DNA of 64,000 nt, taken from positions 225,230 to 289,229 of the forward strand of contig WTPW01000860.1 of the NCBI GenBank assembly GCA_009809945.1, written 5' to 3'. Numbering within the stretch: the stretch's first letter is position 1; each line of letters opens with the position of its first letter. This document shows positions 22,166 to 33,568 of the stretch, one piece after another. Source of the DNA: Gigaspora margarita (lineage: Eukaryota > Glomeromycota > Glomeromycetes > Diversisporales > Gigasporaceae). Under the pieces are notes generated by a model. It had not been told where the DNA came from. It worked only from the letters and a program-made list of their open reading frames with translations, and did not search any database. A program made the translations under genes and the position numbers.

Positions 22166-23240
22166 TTATACTAATTTACCCCTATCATTTGATATTGACC
22201 AATTGGGATGCAAGATCAGGTGTAACATGATAATAAAACAACAATCACTTTTTTTTGAAAAGTCACATTTATCACAAAACTTCTTCTAAGAAATCACCTT
22301 TTATGCACTAACAAAAAAAATTCCTTACAAAATTTTAGTATAATATTCTTACTAATCCTAACCCAAACTCTAACTGAGATGTCACATTTTATTTAGAAGG
22401 TGGCATGTAAATTGGCATGAATAATTCCAGCTAATCAAATAATAGGAGAAATTAGTAAAATCTACTCGTATAGGATAACTTTCTCGTGATTGGTTAATCA
22501 CATAAATTGAATATCACGTCATGATTGGTCACTTTGCTGATTATGTGCTAACTAGCCAATCAGCCTTTTTATTTGTTATAAATGACAATATAGTAATATT
22601 GATTTAAAAGCCTTAAATTTATTATTATGCAATATATAACAATTCAATATTAATACGATTTAATTTAAACAGAAAAGTTAAATTATAATAAAATTTTTTA
22701 TCAAACATTAAATGTCAAACAATAGAGACATAATCTCCCATAATACATAATAAAGCTACTTAAATATAGACAACGAATGAATAAAGCAGAACCTATTATT
22801 TAAAAAAAAACAGAATTTTATTGCATTTTTAAATAATACTAAAAAAACAAACCAAATCTAAATTATTAAATTTCAAGATCCCAAAATATAAAACCAATTT
22901 TTAAATGTTTCTTCATATCTAAATATACGAATTATAGCATCCAAAAATTTTTGCATTTATGTGTAACTAGAGCTTCCAGACCTAAATAATCACCAAAATT
23001 TAACATATTTTACTAATAAAACTGCTAACCAAGTATCAAGTAAAAATTACTTGGATTGCAATTTTGTTGCAATAGTAGTTGGCAGTATTTAGGTTCGATC
23101 TGAGATCTGAATCCAAATTGTTGGATTGGCTTAGGTTACATAAAATGCAAGATTACTAGTATCTGGGCTCCCTTAAAACAATCGAATTTTAAAAACTTTT
23201 AAAGTAATAAAACCTTATGTTAGAGTTAATATTATGACTG
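22166..23240. other. AT-rich interval, nothing recognised
   Basis: Non-coding. CTAATCCTAACCCAAACTC near 22352 resembles the telomere-like strings elsewhere, and 22280-22375 resembles 21095-21180 in the same orientation. Confidence 0.4.
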
Positions 23241-23484
23241 TTGAGGAATCAGAAAATCAGTTAGTTAATCATTCTGCAGCAATCAGTCACTAACCACGTG
23301 ATTCCTAGAGGAAGTATTCAAGAAATTATTCGAGAGAGGCATGTTAGATTTGGCTGAGTAGTTAGGCAGAGTTATGGAATAGTTAATACTCAGTTTATAG
23401 TATAAAGACAATATATAAGTTTATTATGTATTGAATATGTATAGGTGCTTGTATTATTTATTAAAACAATAAAGGAATGTTTAT
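23241..23484 (+). promoter_or_regulatory. Possible solo-LTR fragment
   Basis: Starts TGTTGAGGAATCAG and has a TATA-like TAGTATAAAGACAATATATA near 23398 and AATAAA near 23470, the usual order of an LTR. The LINE inserted just downstream (target duplication 23485-23500), so the remainder might lie beyond 28442. I found neither a CA end nor a 5-bp duplication. Confidence 0.3.
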
Positions 23485-24060
23485 AATAGTAGATATGTTT
23501 GCCAATTATGCTCAAAGCACATTTTATTTCTAGAGCAACTCACCTCTTGTGATAATACAACTCTTTTATCTTGGTCACATATTTCTCCTAGAATTCATAA
23601 TCTTATACCACGAAAAATACCCAATTGGTTCCTTTCATTTGAAAATATAATTTTATCCAATACTACAACTTGTTATATTAGTTCCTCTCTACATCTTTCT
23701 AATACCAATTCACTCTCATTTCAAACTGGTCACTTTAACTCCAAATCTAAACCTTGGCTTATTTCCTAACTTGAGAATGAAATTATAATTGGAAAAGCTC
23801 GACGATTTAATCATACTACTAATACTATCTCTATAACATATTGGAATATACAAACTGATTATAGTATTACATCTCTTTACCCTACTCCTGATATATACTG
23901 CACTCCCTGCTCAGGATGTTCTCTTAATTTGAATAAAATTCAAAGTACCTGCACTTTAGACATATCAGCTACACTATCTACTAAATTTTTAGATAGAAAA
24001 ACCTATACCAAACTTACAAACAAACTTCAACTTAATGCAAATCAACTTGATTTACTATAT

Positions 24061-24242
24061 TAGGACCCCGAAATATACATAGATAGGTCAGGTTAATTAT
24101 AGGGTTACTAAAAAAGGAAAGATTTGCAGAAAAAACTTTAAAAATAAGCAAAAAATTACTATAAATAGAAAAGATCTGCATAAAAACCCTCAAAAATAAG
24201 CAAACTTATACCTGACCTATCTATGTATATTTCGGGGTCCTA
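24061..24242. mobile_element. Short MITE inside the LINE
   Basis: Ends TAGGACCCCGAAATATACAT and its exact inverse, with over 30 bp of near-perfect terminal repeat. CTATAT flanks both sides (24055-24060 and 24243-24248). The duplication can be read as 6 bp, as 8 bp (TACTATAT) or as TA only, because the terminal TA is ambiguous. It splits the region just upstream of RNase H. The centre carries two AAGATYTGCA plus AAAATAAGCAAA repeats. Confidence 0.8.
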
Positions 24243-25320
24243 CTATATTCTATTGCATCTTGCCATTTTATTAATACTCCTCCTCTACCCCAAATTATAA
24301 TACACAACAACTCTATTTTAAACATTTTTCTAACTTCTTCAGCTACCACAAACTTCAATCTATAGCACAATCCAACTTTCTACTCTCAAATTTTGTTTTT
24401 ATACTGATGGTTCATTATCCATATCTCAAACCCAAGATGCTCTATGGGAATTGCATGGATCCAAGTTTTCAATAATTATATTTCTTACTCTTTCTCTGCT
24501 CAAATTCAAAACTGGCCATCCTCATACAAAGCTGAATTAATTGCTATACTATTTGCAATTAGTACTTGCCCTCGAAATAGTAATATAGATATATATACTG
24601 ATTCTTAATCTATTATTTCAAAGTATAATACACTTACTTTACATATACCAAATTACAACAAACTATATTCATACAACTACTGGCCTATTTGGCACACTCT
24701 TCTTAACCTTATTAAATCATATTCTCTTAATATTAAACTACACAAAGTGCAAGCACATAGCTACAATGAATACAACAACAAAGCTGATGAACTTGCAAAA
24801 ACTATTTCTCCTCACCCATTCTTGAATTTCAATCCTATAACATGTACATCCCCTCTTTCACCTTTATTTACAAAAAATATAATATTGAGCAACCAATACG
24901 CCATGCTATAAGAAATATCTGTAATGCACATACTATTGCTATGTGGTCCTCTCAACACAGAATCCAACAAATTATTCCTCTTTCTCAACAAATTGATTGG
25001 AATGCAACCTGGTTATACCTTAATCATAACCACAGGTATACTTATAACTATACTAACTTTCAACTTTGTTCTCAAAAATCATTTTGAATTAAATGTATGC
25101 TACATATGCTTCCTACATTTTCCTATTTTTTTTTTTATAAACCCCTCTCTACACATGCATCCTACTTGTATCACATGCAATCAAACAGATCACCAACTTC
25201 ACTGGCTACTCTGCCCAGACTCAAATAACATATCTAACATTATTGAAAACACATCAAAATTTTTCTTTTTCAGACCTATTAGATATATCATCCACTAAAC
25301 TACAGCAACTATGTAACAAC

Positions 25321-26769
25321 TAGTGATGCCGAGATAACCTTTTAACAGCACTATGTTTTGGTTTTATCATGTAGTAAACTGATTTTAACATTTATCATAT
25401 GCTAAAACTGTTAAAATAAAAAAGATATAACTGGGATATAATTACAATGATAAGTTATATTCTTTATATTGTTGAATATATATGCAATAAAACTGTAATT
25501 TATGAAACTTTAAGAATTTATTGATCATTAATATTTGCGCTTATGTCATTTGTAGTTTAATTTTTATCATTAGTTATAACTAGTATTTCAGTTTTTATTT
25601 TAACAGTTTTAGCATACGACAAATGTTAACAGTCATAGGATATGTCCTTTTACAGGGGTTTGAAATGTTGTCTATAATAAAAATTATAATAAAAACATAT
25701 GAATTTACTATAGATATTGGTTAGAAGATTCTCTTTGATCTAACTTATTAACTTAAATTTAAATTTTTCGAGAATATAGAACAAGAGGAGAAGAACAAAT
25801 TGAGCTTAAAAATCGAATTAAAATTTCACCGATTTTGTACAAAACGAAAATGTAAGTTTGTCAAAAACGAATATTTTCCGATTTTAAGATGAGAAGCATG
25901 TGTAAAAACGTGCTCTGAACAACTTTACTTAGTCGGCGAAAATAGGTTACCTTGTAAGAAAAATGGGTTATCTATGTGCTAAAGTTAAAAATTTTGGGTT
26001 TTTAATTTAAACCCCTTTTTTTGTCAAGATAACCTGCTTTGGGCTTCTAAGTAAACATGTTCAGCAGGTAATTCTACTTATAATAAGATCAAAACGCGTT
26101 TTCTCGAACCTTTTACTAAGTGAAAAATGGGTTTAAAGTTGGAAAAAAAATTTTTTTATAATTTAAAGTACAGGGGTTTGCAAAAAACTCATTTTTTCCC
26201 AACTTTAAACCCATTTTTCACTTAGTAAAAGGTCCGAGAAAACGCGTTTTAGCTACAATACAAGTAGAATTACCTGCTGAACATGTTTACTTAGAAGCCC
26301 AAAGCATGTTATCTTGACAAAAAAAGGGGGTTTATATTGAAAACCCAAAATTTTTAACTTTAGCACATAGATAACCCATTTTTCTTACAAGGTAACCTAT
26401 TTTCGCCGACTAAGTAAAGTTGTTCANAGCACGTTTTTACACATGCTTCTCATCTTAAAATNGNAAAATATTNGTTTTTGGNAAAGTTACATTTTCGTTT
26501 TGTNCAAAATCGGCNAAATTNTAATTCGATTTTTAAGCTCAATTTGTTCTTCTCCCCTTGTTCTATATTCTCGAAAAATTTAATTTTAAGTTAATAAGTT
26601 AGATCAAAGAGAATCTTCTAACCAATAACTATAGTAAATTCATATATTTTTATTATAATTTTTATTATAGACAGCAATTGAAAGGACATATCCTATGACT
26701 GTTAATATCAATTTACCATGTGATAAAACCAAAACATAGTGCTATTAAAAGGTTATCTCAGCATCTCTA
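25321..26769. mobile_element. hAT-type element carrying foldback family B, TSD GTAACAAC
   Basis: Ends TAGTGATGCCGAGATAACC and the inverse of TAGAGATGCTGAGATAACC. Exact 8-bp duplications GTAACAAC lie at 25313-25320 and 26770-26777. From 25624 (AACAGTCATAGGATATGTCC) to 26703 it is one long palindrome of about 540-bp arms, the second copy of family B. The arms contain the shared core at 25914-25935, 26047-26066, 26275-26296 and 26409-26430, which separates outer, middle and central modules. Ns occur only in the right arm. It inserted into the LINE. Confidence 0.85.
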
Positions 26770-27063
26770 GTAACAACCTCATAACACACTACTGCTTCTC
26801 TCCTACACATTCTACACTTTTTAATACTACAACCTTCTATATTACAATCCAGGGCTTTATTCCCATACCACTAATTAATATTGTATCTCAATATACTTCT
26901 TACAAAAACGCATCCAATACTATTGTTAAACTCTTTTTGCTCATTTCACAAAACATTCATGAACATTTATGGAAACCATACTGTATAAAACTTGCAAACT
27001 GGAAATCTTCACAAAATCTATTAGAACAATCTTCACATTCTACATTTACTAAATCTTCATGTA

Positions 27064-28046
27064 AGGGTGTGGCGACTTAGGAAAGTTGTTAAGTTGTCAC
27101 CCCCAAGCGGCAGGTCTAGGGTTCAAATCCCACTGGCGACGCTTTGGAAAATAGACCTGTGTTTCGGTAACTGCTTCTCATCAATCGGTTGGGTATATTA
27201 CCTGTAGGCCTTGGTACACCATCTCGAATGGGAGCCTTTGGGCGCACAAATCCAAGGAACCAGAGAAACGGAAACCCATTTGGCAAGCCCCGAGTAAGGA
27301 GGTAGCAAAGATCTTCAACAGTGCTACCAAAACCAAAATATCAGAAACTAGAGCTGGAAAATCGGACGATAAGACCCTCGAGGAGGGGGTTCACCAACCT
27401 GGCCACCAGAGTCGCACCAGAGGAAAAGGACCTATGTTTCAGAATTAGGTACCAATGGAAGAAGACCATATTGACCCTTCTGGGCTAACTGGTTTGGAAG
27501 TTTGTGGATCCAGTATAAGGACCGGTAGGATGGTGAGGTCGGTGCTGGGGTTGGAGCGAATCTTACAAGGGCAGAAGTAGGTAATGGTAGCAGTTTAGGT
27601 AACCTCTGGACTGCAAGTGTATAGGTAAAGCTGTAGCGTAAGTTACCGAAGTGTAGGTAATACCTGGGTGGGACAGGGACTGCTCTACCAAGTTTTCCGT
27701 CGAGGATATATTAGTCCTAAGGGTAGTGATTAGCATCCGGTACGAACTCCAGGTTTAGAAACTGGTGGCTGTACCGGTGATACAAGATGGGTTGGCAGGC
27801 AGATCAGGGACCAGAGGGTTTAAATAGGCAATGCCGGTATGCGGGTTGCAGGTATGGCAGCTAGTGTAGGACCCTCGGGTAGCTACTTAAATAGGCAACC
27901 AAAAGTTGCAGGTGTGGCTAGTTGTACTCTCATCAATGTAACAAATGCTGGTATTCCCTTAAGTGGATACCAACGGCCCTAATATCTTGAATAAAAAATT
28001 CCCAGTTCCTGAAGACGGACACTTTTAAAAAAAAAAAAAAAAAAAA
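27064..28046 (+). mobile_element. tRNA-headed SINE, 983 bp, TSD ACTAAATCTTCATGTA
   Basis: The 16-bp duplication ACTAAATCTTCATGTA lies at 27048-27063 and 28047-28062, and the element ends in about 20 A residues. The head (27064-27145) is tRNA-like: GTGGCGACTTAGG at the A-box position, a variable-arm-like stretch, a perfect B box GGGTTCAAATCCC (27119-27131) and GGCGACGC closing the acceptor stem. The body is GC-richer than its surroundings and has no long frame. At nearly 1 kb it is long for a SINE. It splits the LINE frame so exactly that removing one duplication restores continuity. Confidence 0.85.
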
Positions 28047-28441
28047 ACTAAATCTTCATGTATATCCTCTTACAACAAAGCTATATATTTATAATTGTAT
28101 ATGTGGCTTACCAGACCAACTATATGAGAACAATACTAATACCTGCTCACCTTTTGGACTAGCACTTAGAAAAATAGACATTTGGTCATATAATTGGATC
28201 AAATATAGCTTTTCTACTAACTCAATTCTCTATATCCAAATCTAGGTGAGTTTTAACTACTCTAGTAGGTTTAGGTTGCAGATANTTTAGATAGAATTAG
28301 TTTATCTATAGTCTGAGTCTTAATTCTTGTATAATAACTTGTAACTTGAGAAACCCCATNAGGTATCTCACACATTTTATTAATAAAGATAAAGGCAAAA
28401 CCTCATCTTAACAACAAAAAAAAAAAATAGTAGATATGTTT

Positions 28442-28814
28442 TATTTAAGCAAAGGTGGAATTTAGTATCCTTTCTAAAGGGCCAAAAGGCCTTTATTTAT
28501 AATAATTTTATCTGCTATTTATATTCACAAGAATTATTTAGATCACTTTATCATTAATATTGGTCCTATAGTAAGTATCATTATGATCCTTCCGATTATT
28601 GATATCAGTCAGATTCTTCTGATCTAAATTATCTAAACTATTGACCCAATCTAAGTAATTTAAGGTATCAGACCAGCAATCCAAATTCGTCAATACTCGG
28701 GGCACAAGTGCATGTGCCTGCATTAGGTCACATTTCTGGTCTCACACCATAATAGGATATTTAAAGCGATTTTTACAAGGCTATCTCCAAATTTCCAGAT
28801 CAGATGCATCAGAT
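28442..28814. other. Interval between LINE and hAT nest
   Basis: AT-rich, with repeated ATCAGATT/GATCTAAAT words. No supported gene; a 61-codon frame on the minus strand has no recognisable features. The final 8 bases (CATCAGAT) are the target duplication of the next element. Confidence 0.4.
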
Positions 28815-29091
28815 TAGGGTCTGGAATGGGCCAGGTTGGGCCGGGTTTTCATAAGCCCAGTAAAATTATTTCTAAGCTCAACCTGAACCAAAACCCAGTT
28901 ATACCTAAATGGCCAGGCCCAGGTTGGGTTGACTGGGCTTTATCTAGGCAGTGTTATGCATAGAATTCCTTTATTTTATGATTTTATTTTTTATTATTAT
29001 TTGTTTTATTTTTTCTTTTTTAGTTGGTATTATGCGTATTATTATTATATTGTCTGATCATTCCATTTGTGGAAAAGGGATAGTGTAACAT

Positions 29092-29215
29092 GATGGGTTG
29101 ATTTGATCCCCAATTGACTGATTTGATCCACAATCGACTGATTAAATCCCTGGTCAACTGATTTGATCCACAATTGACTGATTAAATCCCCAGTCAACTA
29201 ATTGGATCCCCTAAC
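29092..29215. repeat. Tandem repeat, GACTGATTTGATCC units
   Basis: Five to six copies of a unit near 26 bp alternate between TGACTGATTTGATCC and TGACTGATTAAATCCC with CA(A/G)T(C/T)GA links. Downstream, ATATAAATAGACTGGG (about 29257) resembles a core promoter; together with the TGTAACATGATGG start it could be part of an LTR, which I cannot prove. Confidence 0.7.
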
Positions 29216-30222
29216 GATTAATAGAAACTATTAGCGAAAATAATATAGATCAAAAGATATAAATAGACTGGGTTTCTGCATGTATAAAAATAAATTATCA
29301 CTTGCAGTCAATTGCAGTTGGGTTGCATAGTACTGAAGTGTGATTTAATGTATTAAATTTGTCTAAAAATAAATAATAAAGAGAAACCTTAACCTGTGAT
29401 AACCAATTTTTCTCCTGTCTCCATATAAAGTTTTACTACATACCTTTCTACATAACATACTGCTTATTTTATACCACACATGATAGAACCCTGCCATCAT
29501 AAATTTTCTTTTCAAAATTGACCTAATTTTGTTCATAATCGATGCTAAACTGGACTTAGTACTCAAAGCTCTCCCACTCGACTGTAATACCGGTCTGTTG
29601 GCCTGCATATATAGAACCAATAAGATTAAAAATAGTTGTTAAATCTAGAGATGGATTTCATGCGTGCACATGATTCCTCAATCATGCACATGAATGCACA
29701 TTAATGCGCATATTCCGAATCATGCGCATTTAATCCTATCAAAATTTTATATAAAAAAATTAAATATAAAATAAGTATAATTAACATTCTAATCTATCTA
29801 TATACTTTAATTCTGGACCTGTTCGCTTTAACATTTTTGATTGGTCGTATCTGAAAAATGTGACCTAAATATAGGAAAACTAGTAGAAATACATAAGATG
29901 ATTATGACTATTATCATGGTCGAGTAATTATTATAAAATTTGAGTAAGGGCGTGCCATTTATCACGTAATATTTTTTACTTAATGGCCACCCCCATCCAT
30001 GTATNGTGTGATCACCCTANTCTCAATTCTGATTGGTTANTATAANGACTAATATTTATAATATATTATATAAATATATATAATATTAAATAACTCTTGA
30101 TCTACTGATCCGTTTTAGATGATTTTACTACCAAAATGTTCGCCTCAGTGAGACGATTCTAACAAGCCCAAAATCATTAAAATCCAATCACAGGGTCACA
30201 AGATCGCTAAGGTTTTGTATTA

Positions 30223-30746
30223 TTTTTTTTTTTAACTTAAGCGACCATTAGCGCTAGCTTTATTAACTTCTTTTATAGTGCTGCCCGAAGGCCGCCATAC
30301 AAATTACATTAAAGACTTTGGCTAGACTATTACCCAGCTATCTATTACTATAGATGCCCAAGCACAGCTGCAGCACTGAACCTTATCCTCCCAACAAACT
30401 CTGCCATAGATCGACATGCTGGCCGATTATTGGTACAAACGGTCACGGTCCAGATACGGGCGCCACAAGTTCTTGAAGTATCTTTTCAGACTTCAGCCTC
30501 TCAGTACGTCTTGTGACTTCAGTTATTCCAAATCGGGCTCTAACACGTTTCATTTCACTGCCACAGATTCGATAATGGCAACTGCCCAATTAAGTCCGTT
30601 CGTAGACATCCTGGGTCCCTGTTTTCCCATGGTGTTTTAGTTCTCTAACCAGCTGGTTTTTTCCATTACGCCTCTAGGAAAAATTGAACTGGCAACTTTC
30701 GATTTGCATCCTGGGAGCATAACCGCTATGCTATTGACCTGCAGAA
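30223..30746 (-). mobile_element. tRNA-derived SINE, copy A
   Basis: On the minus strand the element starts near 30746 with GGTCAATAGCATAGCGGTTATGC-like sequence (tRNA A box and D arm). An anticodon-like ATGCAAATC and a degenerate B box (CCAGTTCAATT) follow. It ends in a poly-A tail, seen as the T run at 30223-30233. The 18-mer CGCTAAGGTTTTGTATTA flanks it (30205-30222 and 30747-30764). A 74-codon frame within it is not a gene. Confidence 0.75.
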
Positions 30747-30764
30747 CGCTAAGGTTTTGTATTA

Positions 30765-31299
30765 TTTTTTTTTTATTAAATCTTAACAACCTTGCGCTAC
30801 CTTTATTAAGCTCTTAAATTAAAGTACAAGTACATTTAATAATTATCTAATTACTTTTGGGCAAGCATCAACCCGGCTACTTCATTGAGTGCCCAGGTAG
30901 GGTTGTCTCACCGAACACTTCTTCTTCTAGCAGGGCCTGCCAGTTATCAACCCGAGCAGTTCCTGTTGGTACGAATCGCAGTCCAAATGCGCCACCACGT
31001 GTTCTTGAAGTATCTTTTCAGACTTCGACCTCTCAATACATCACGTGACTTCAGTTATTCAAATCGTGGTTCTAACTCAGTACGACCTCAGAGTTTTGAT
31101 CACGACTACTATAGCGTCGCACCATAGAGGTCCGTCAATTGACGTCCCGGGTCCCTGTCTTCCTGCGGTGTTTTAGTTCCCTTTTTGGTAAGACCCGCAT
31201 CATAGATTTTTAAGTTTTCGCTGCTACTGTAAATCGAACTGGCAACCTTCTGATTTGCATCCTTGGAGCATAACCGCTATGCTATTGACCCAGAGGACG
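30765..31299 (-). mobile_element. tRNA-derived SINE, copy B
   Basis: Same family and orientation as copy A, diverged in the body. The head near 31299 reads GGTCAATAGCATAGCGGTTA, with a better B box (CCAGTTCGATTTA) than copy A, and the tail is the T run at 30765-30777. The target sequence GCTAAGGTTTTGTATTA recurs at 31300-31316, so three copies of one target sequence bracket two SINEs. Confidence 0.75.
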
Positions 31300-32999
31300 G
31301 CTAAGGTTTTGTATTATTATATATATATATTTTAATATATATATATATATAAATGCAAAACCTTAACGATATTGTGACCCTGTAATTAAATTTTAATGAT
31401 TTTGGGCTTGTTAGAATCGTCTCATTGAGATGAACATTTTGGTATTAAAATCATCTAAAACGGACCAGTAAAAAAAAAGTTACTTAATATTAAATAATAT
31501 ATATATTATATATATATTATATACCATATATAATGTAATATATATATTATATATATTATATATAGACGTGATCACCACCCTGACCCATGTATCCATGGTA
31601 TAAATCATATGATAAATGGCACACCCCTAATTATTATATCATTTTTTAATGCTCTTATTAACGCCCAAAATTGTAAACATGAATTTTCCAAATTTACTTT
31701 TGTTGTTTGATTGCCTAATATTTACAACCTATTTTTAAAAAAGGTCACGAATTTGAAACATTTTGTATAATGGTCTCAAGTTCAAGAATAAGTGCAAGTG
31801 CAAGAATTAGTGCAAGAATATGACAAATGCTCTGCTATATGATTAATAAAAACATAGTGAATATATTAGAGAATATCAAAAAAGTTACATTTAGCCAAAT
31901 ATTTAGGTGATTGATTTCTAGAATTTTTGGTCAGAATTTTTTTGCCAAGATTATCTGATAATCAACTAATTTTCTAAGTGACTCGTAGTTTTAAGTTGAC
32001 CAACCAATAAAATTATGGTAATGTTCAAAAGGTGATCAATGTGCTAAAACTAATATAGCAATATAAGGTTTTCTCTTTGCAATACTTATTTTAAAAATTG
32101 GCATTCACCAATAAAACTAAACTGCATACTATCTGTTATTGGAGTAATGAGCTTTGTAACAAACTTTTTATAGTTAGCTTATACTAATTCAAACTAACCC
32201 ACTATATATTGCAATTACTGGTATAGCAAACAAATTTTGTAATAGAATTTTTTTATAAAAACTCATAAAAAATTACAATAATTCTAATAAAAACTGGCTC
32301 AACCATACTGAAATAGAGTGTGAATTCTGTGGCAGAATTTTATGATATCATAATTTTGATGAAACTAACTCAATTTTAACTATATACTGTAGTTAATAGA
32401 ATAGTATGTTCAGTAACAGAATTTTTTTGTAACTATTCAATGCAAACTAACTTGGCATATTTATGAATATTATATAATGCGAATTTACAGATTTTAACTA
32501 AGATTCTAAAGTTTTATACAAAGCTCCCATGGCAGAGCCATGGATCAGGTATCAAATTATATAAGATAAGCAACGATGAAGTTTACAATTAGCTAATTTG
32601 TAAAAATTTATATATATAGGCAAAATCTGATTTTAATTTTGATATGTAGTATCTTTATTTAGATATATTATCAATAATAATGATAAAAATTAAAAAAATT
32701 TTTTTTCATGCGGTATCATGCGCATTTCGCATTCATGTGCATTTTATTATAAAATACACATTTTTCCCATTTCTAGTTAAATCCAGGACACCTGATAAAA
32801 AATCAGCTGAATGACTTTTTGACCGATTTAATTAAGTTTGCACAGATATATAGCTTGTCGTTATAATGACTTACTCTAATTAATTCACTTTGTTCGTAAC
32901 AATAAAGAATTTTTAATAACCGAAGTATTTAAAATAAGTGAATAAATTTTATTATTTTAAAAAAAAATTACAAATAAATAGTTACTATTATGCTACGTA

Positions 33000-33420
33000 C
33001 ACCAACAACTTACCCATCTTACTATGTATATTTAGAATCTAAGTCCTAAATTAAACTACAATTTTATATCCAAAATCCAACCCAAATCTAACTACTATAT
33101 ATCCCGAATGCCAACTATTATGCTATATACACAAATTTAACTACTGTGCTATGTCTAGTTCTAACATCCTGAATCTAACTACAANNCTANGTCCAGCCAN
33201 TATCCCAAATCTAACTACNGTNCTAAGCTATNTCNAGTCCAGTTTTAANATCCTGAATATAGTTATCATGCTATGTCTAGTTCTAATATCCCAAATCTAA
33301 CTACCATGCTATGTCCAGTTCTAACATCCCAACTGTACTATATAATTACTGTGCTTCATCTAGTTCTAACTACTGTACTAAATCTAGTTCTATTTACTAT
33401 GCTATTCTGAATCTAACTAC
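33000..33420. repeat. Degenerate tandem repeat, ATGTCTAGTTCTAACATCC type
   Basis: Units of about 40-50 bp containing TAGTTCTAAC, ATCCYGAATCTAACTAC and ATGCTATGTC repeat about eight times, with N bases at 33185-33250. Same family as 11770-12180. AT-rich 32784-33000 before it holds nothing recognised. Confidence 0.6.
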
Positions 33421-33568
33421 TCTACAAATCAAAGTGACAAAAGCAAAAATCCTCACTGATTACACCAGTGAAGGCACTAAGAAACAGCAACTCAGCAATG
33501 ATGACAACTCCATAGTGGGCTCTTCAAATGAAAAAGTACCCAGTGAAGGCACACTCATAGAGGCTTGA
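33311..33568 (+). CDS. Doubtful small frame
   Basis: 85 codons. The first half is a reading of the tandem repeat (Ser/Asn/Tyr-rich). The second half (from about residue 36) is Lys/Asp/Ser/Glu-rich, has coding-like composition and contains a repeated SEGT. It may be a short captured or decayed exon. No family is recognised, and it lies inside a hAT-type element. I would not rely on it. Confidence 0.15.
   Translation: MSSSNIPTVLYNYCASSSSNYCTKSSSIYYAILNLTTLQIKVTKAKILTDYTSEGTKKQQLSNDDNSIVGSSNEKVPSEGTLIEA

Larger units (their letters stand above)
23502..28244 (+). pseudogene. LINE ORF2 C-terminal remnant with RNase H domain
   Basis: Starts after the reverse transcriptase, with a region ending in a C-x2-C segment (YCTPCSGCSLN) at about 23900-23940. 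An RNase H domain follows: FYTDGS at 24398, YKAEL at 24523, IYTDS at 24595 and HSYNEYNNKADELAK at 24757-24801. These match the Asp, Glu, Asp and late His/Asp positions of the fold. Downstream come a CxxC...H...C finger-like segment (25150-25215) and, after the insertions, a C-terminus ending WIKYSFSTNSILYIQI before TAG (28242-28244). Several stops (for example 23768-23770 and 24607-24609) and frameshifts make it dead. The layout resembles LINEs I know from Rhizophagus. Confidence 0.8.
23501..28425 (+). mobile_element. 5'-truncated LINE, TSD AATAGTAGATATGTTT, with three nested insertions
   Basis: The 16-mer AATAGTAGATATGTTT stands at 23485-23500 and again at 28426-28441. The right end finishes in a poly-A run (28417-28427, shared with the duplication), as expected for target-primed reverse transcription. 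Removing the MITE (24061-24242), the hAT foldback (25321-26769) and the SINE (27064-28046) leaves about 2.3 kb. This is the 3' part of an ORF2-like gene plus a 3' UTR, so the LINE was 5'-truncated on insertion. Confidence 0.85.
30095..31480. repeat. Palindrome split by two SINEs
   Basis: The left arm (30105-30222: GATCCGTTTTAGATGATTTT, AAGCCCAAAATCATTAAAAT) is inverted in the right arm (31350-31475). The right arm begins where the SINE target ends, with an (AT)n run between. Without the SINEs this is a compact foldback of about 300 bp. Confidence 0.7.
29948..31627. mobile_element. PIF/Harbinger-like element, TSD TAA
   Basis: Left end GGGCGTGCCATTTATCACG, right end the inverse of GGGGTGTGCCATTTATCA. 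TAA lies outside both ends (29945-29947 and 31628-31630). The CACGTAAT motif just inside the left end is shared with 14009-14611 and, as ACGTAAT/ATGTAAT, with the ends at 57877 and 60047. It holds a palindrome with two SINEs. Confidence 0.65.
29646..32775. mobile_element. hAT-type element, 3.13 kb, TSD GTTAAATC
   Basis: Ends TAGAGATGG and CCATTTCTA, with exact 8-bp duplications GTTAAATC (29638-29645 and 32776-32783). Subterminal repeats of ATGCGCAT/ATGTGCAT type lie at 29660-29730 and 32705-32755. The interior is occupied by the element 29948-31627 and an inverted copy of the old dispersed repeat (31680-32080). The remaining 32080-32700 is AT-rich with no gene. Confidence 0.85.

Noticed and set aside
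27064..27145. A free tRNA gene
   Set aside because: The tRNA-like part heads a 983-bp element with a poly-A tail and a target duplication, so it is a SINE head.
29363..29620. 85-codon minus-strand frame with fairly protein-like composition
   Set aside because: No family recognised; lies between repeats in a hAT-type element. Kept out for lack of support.
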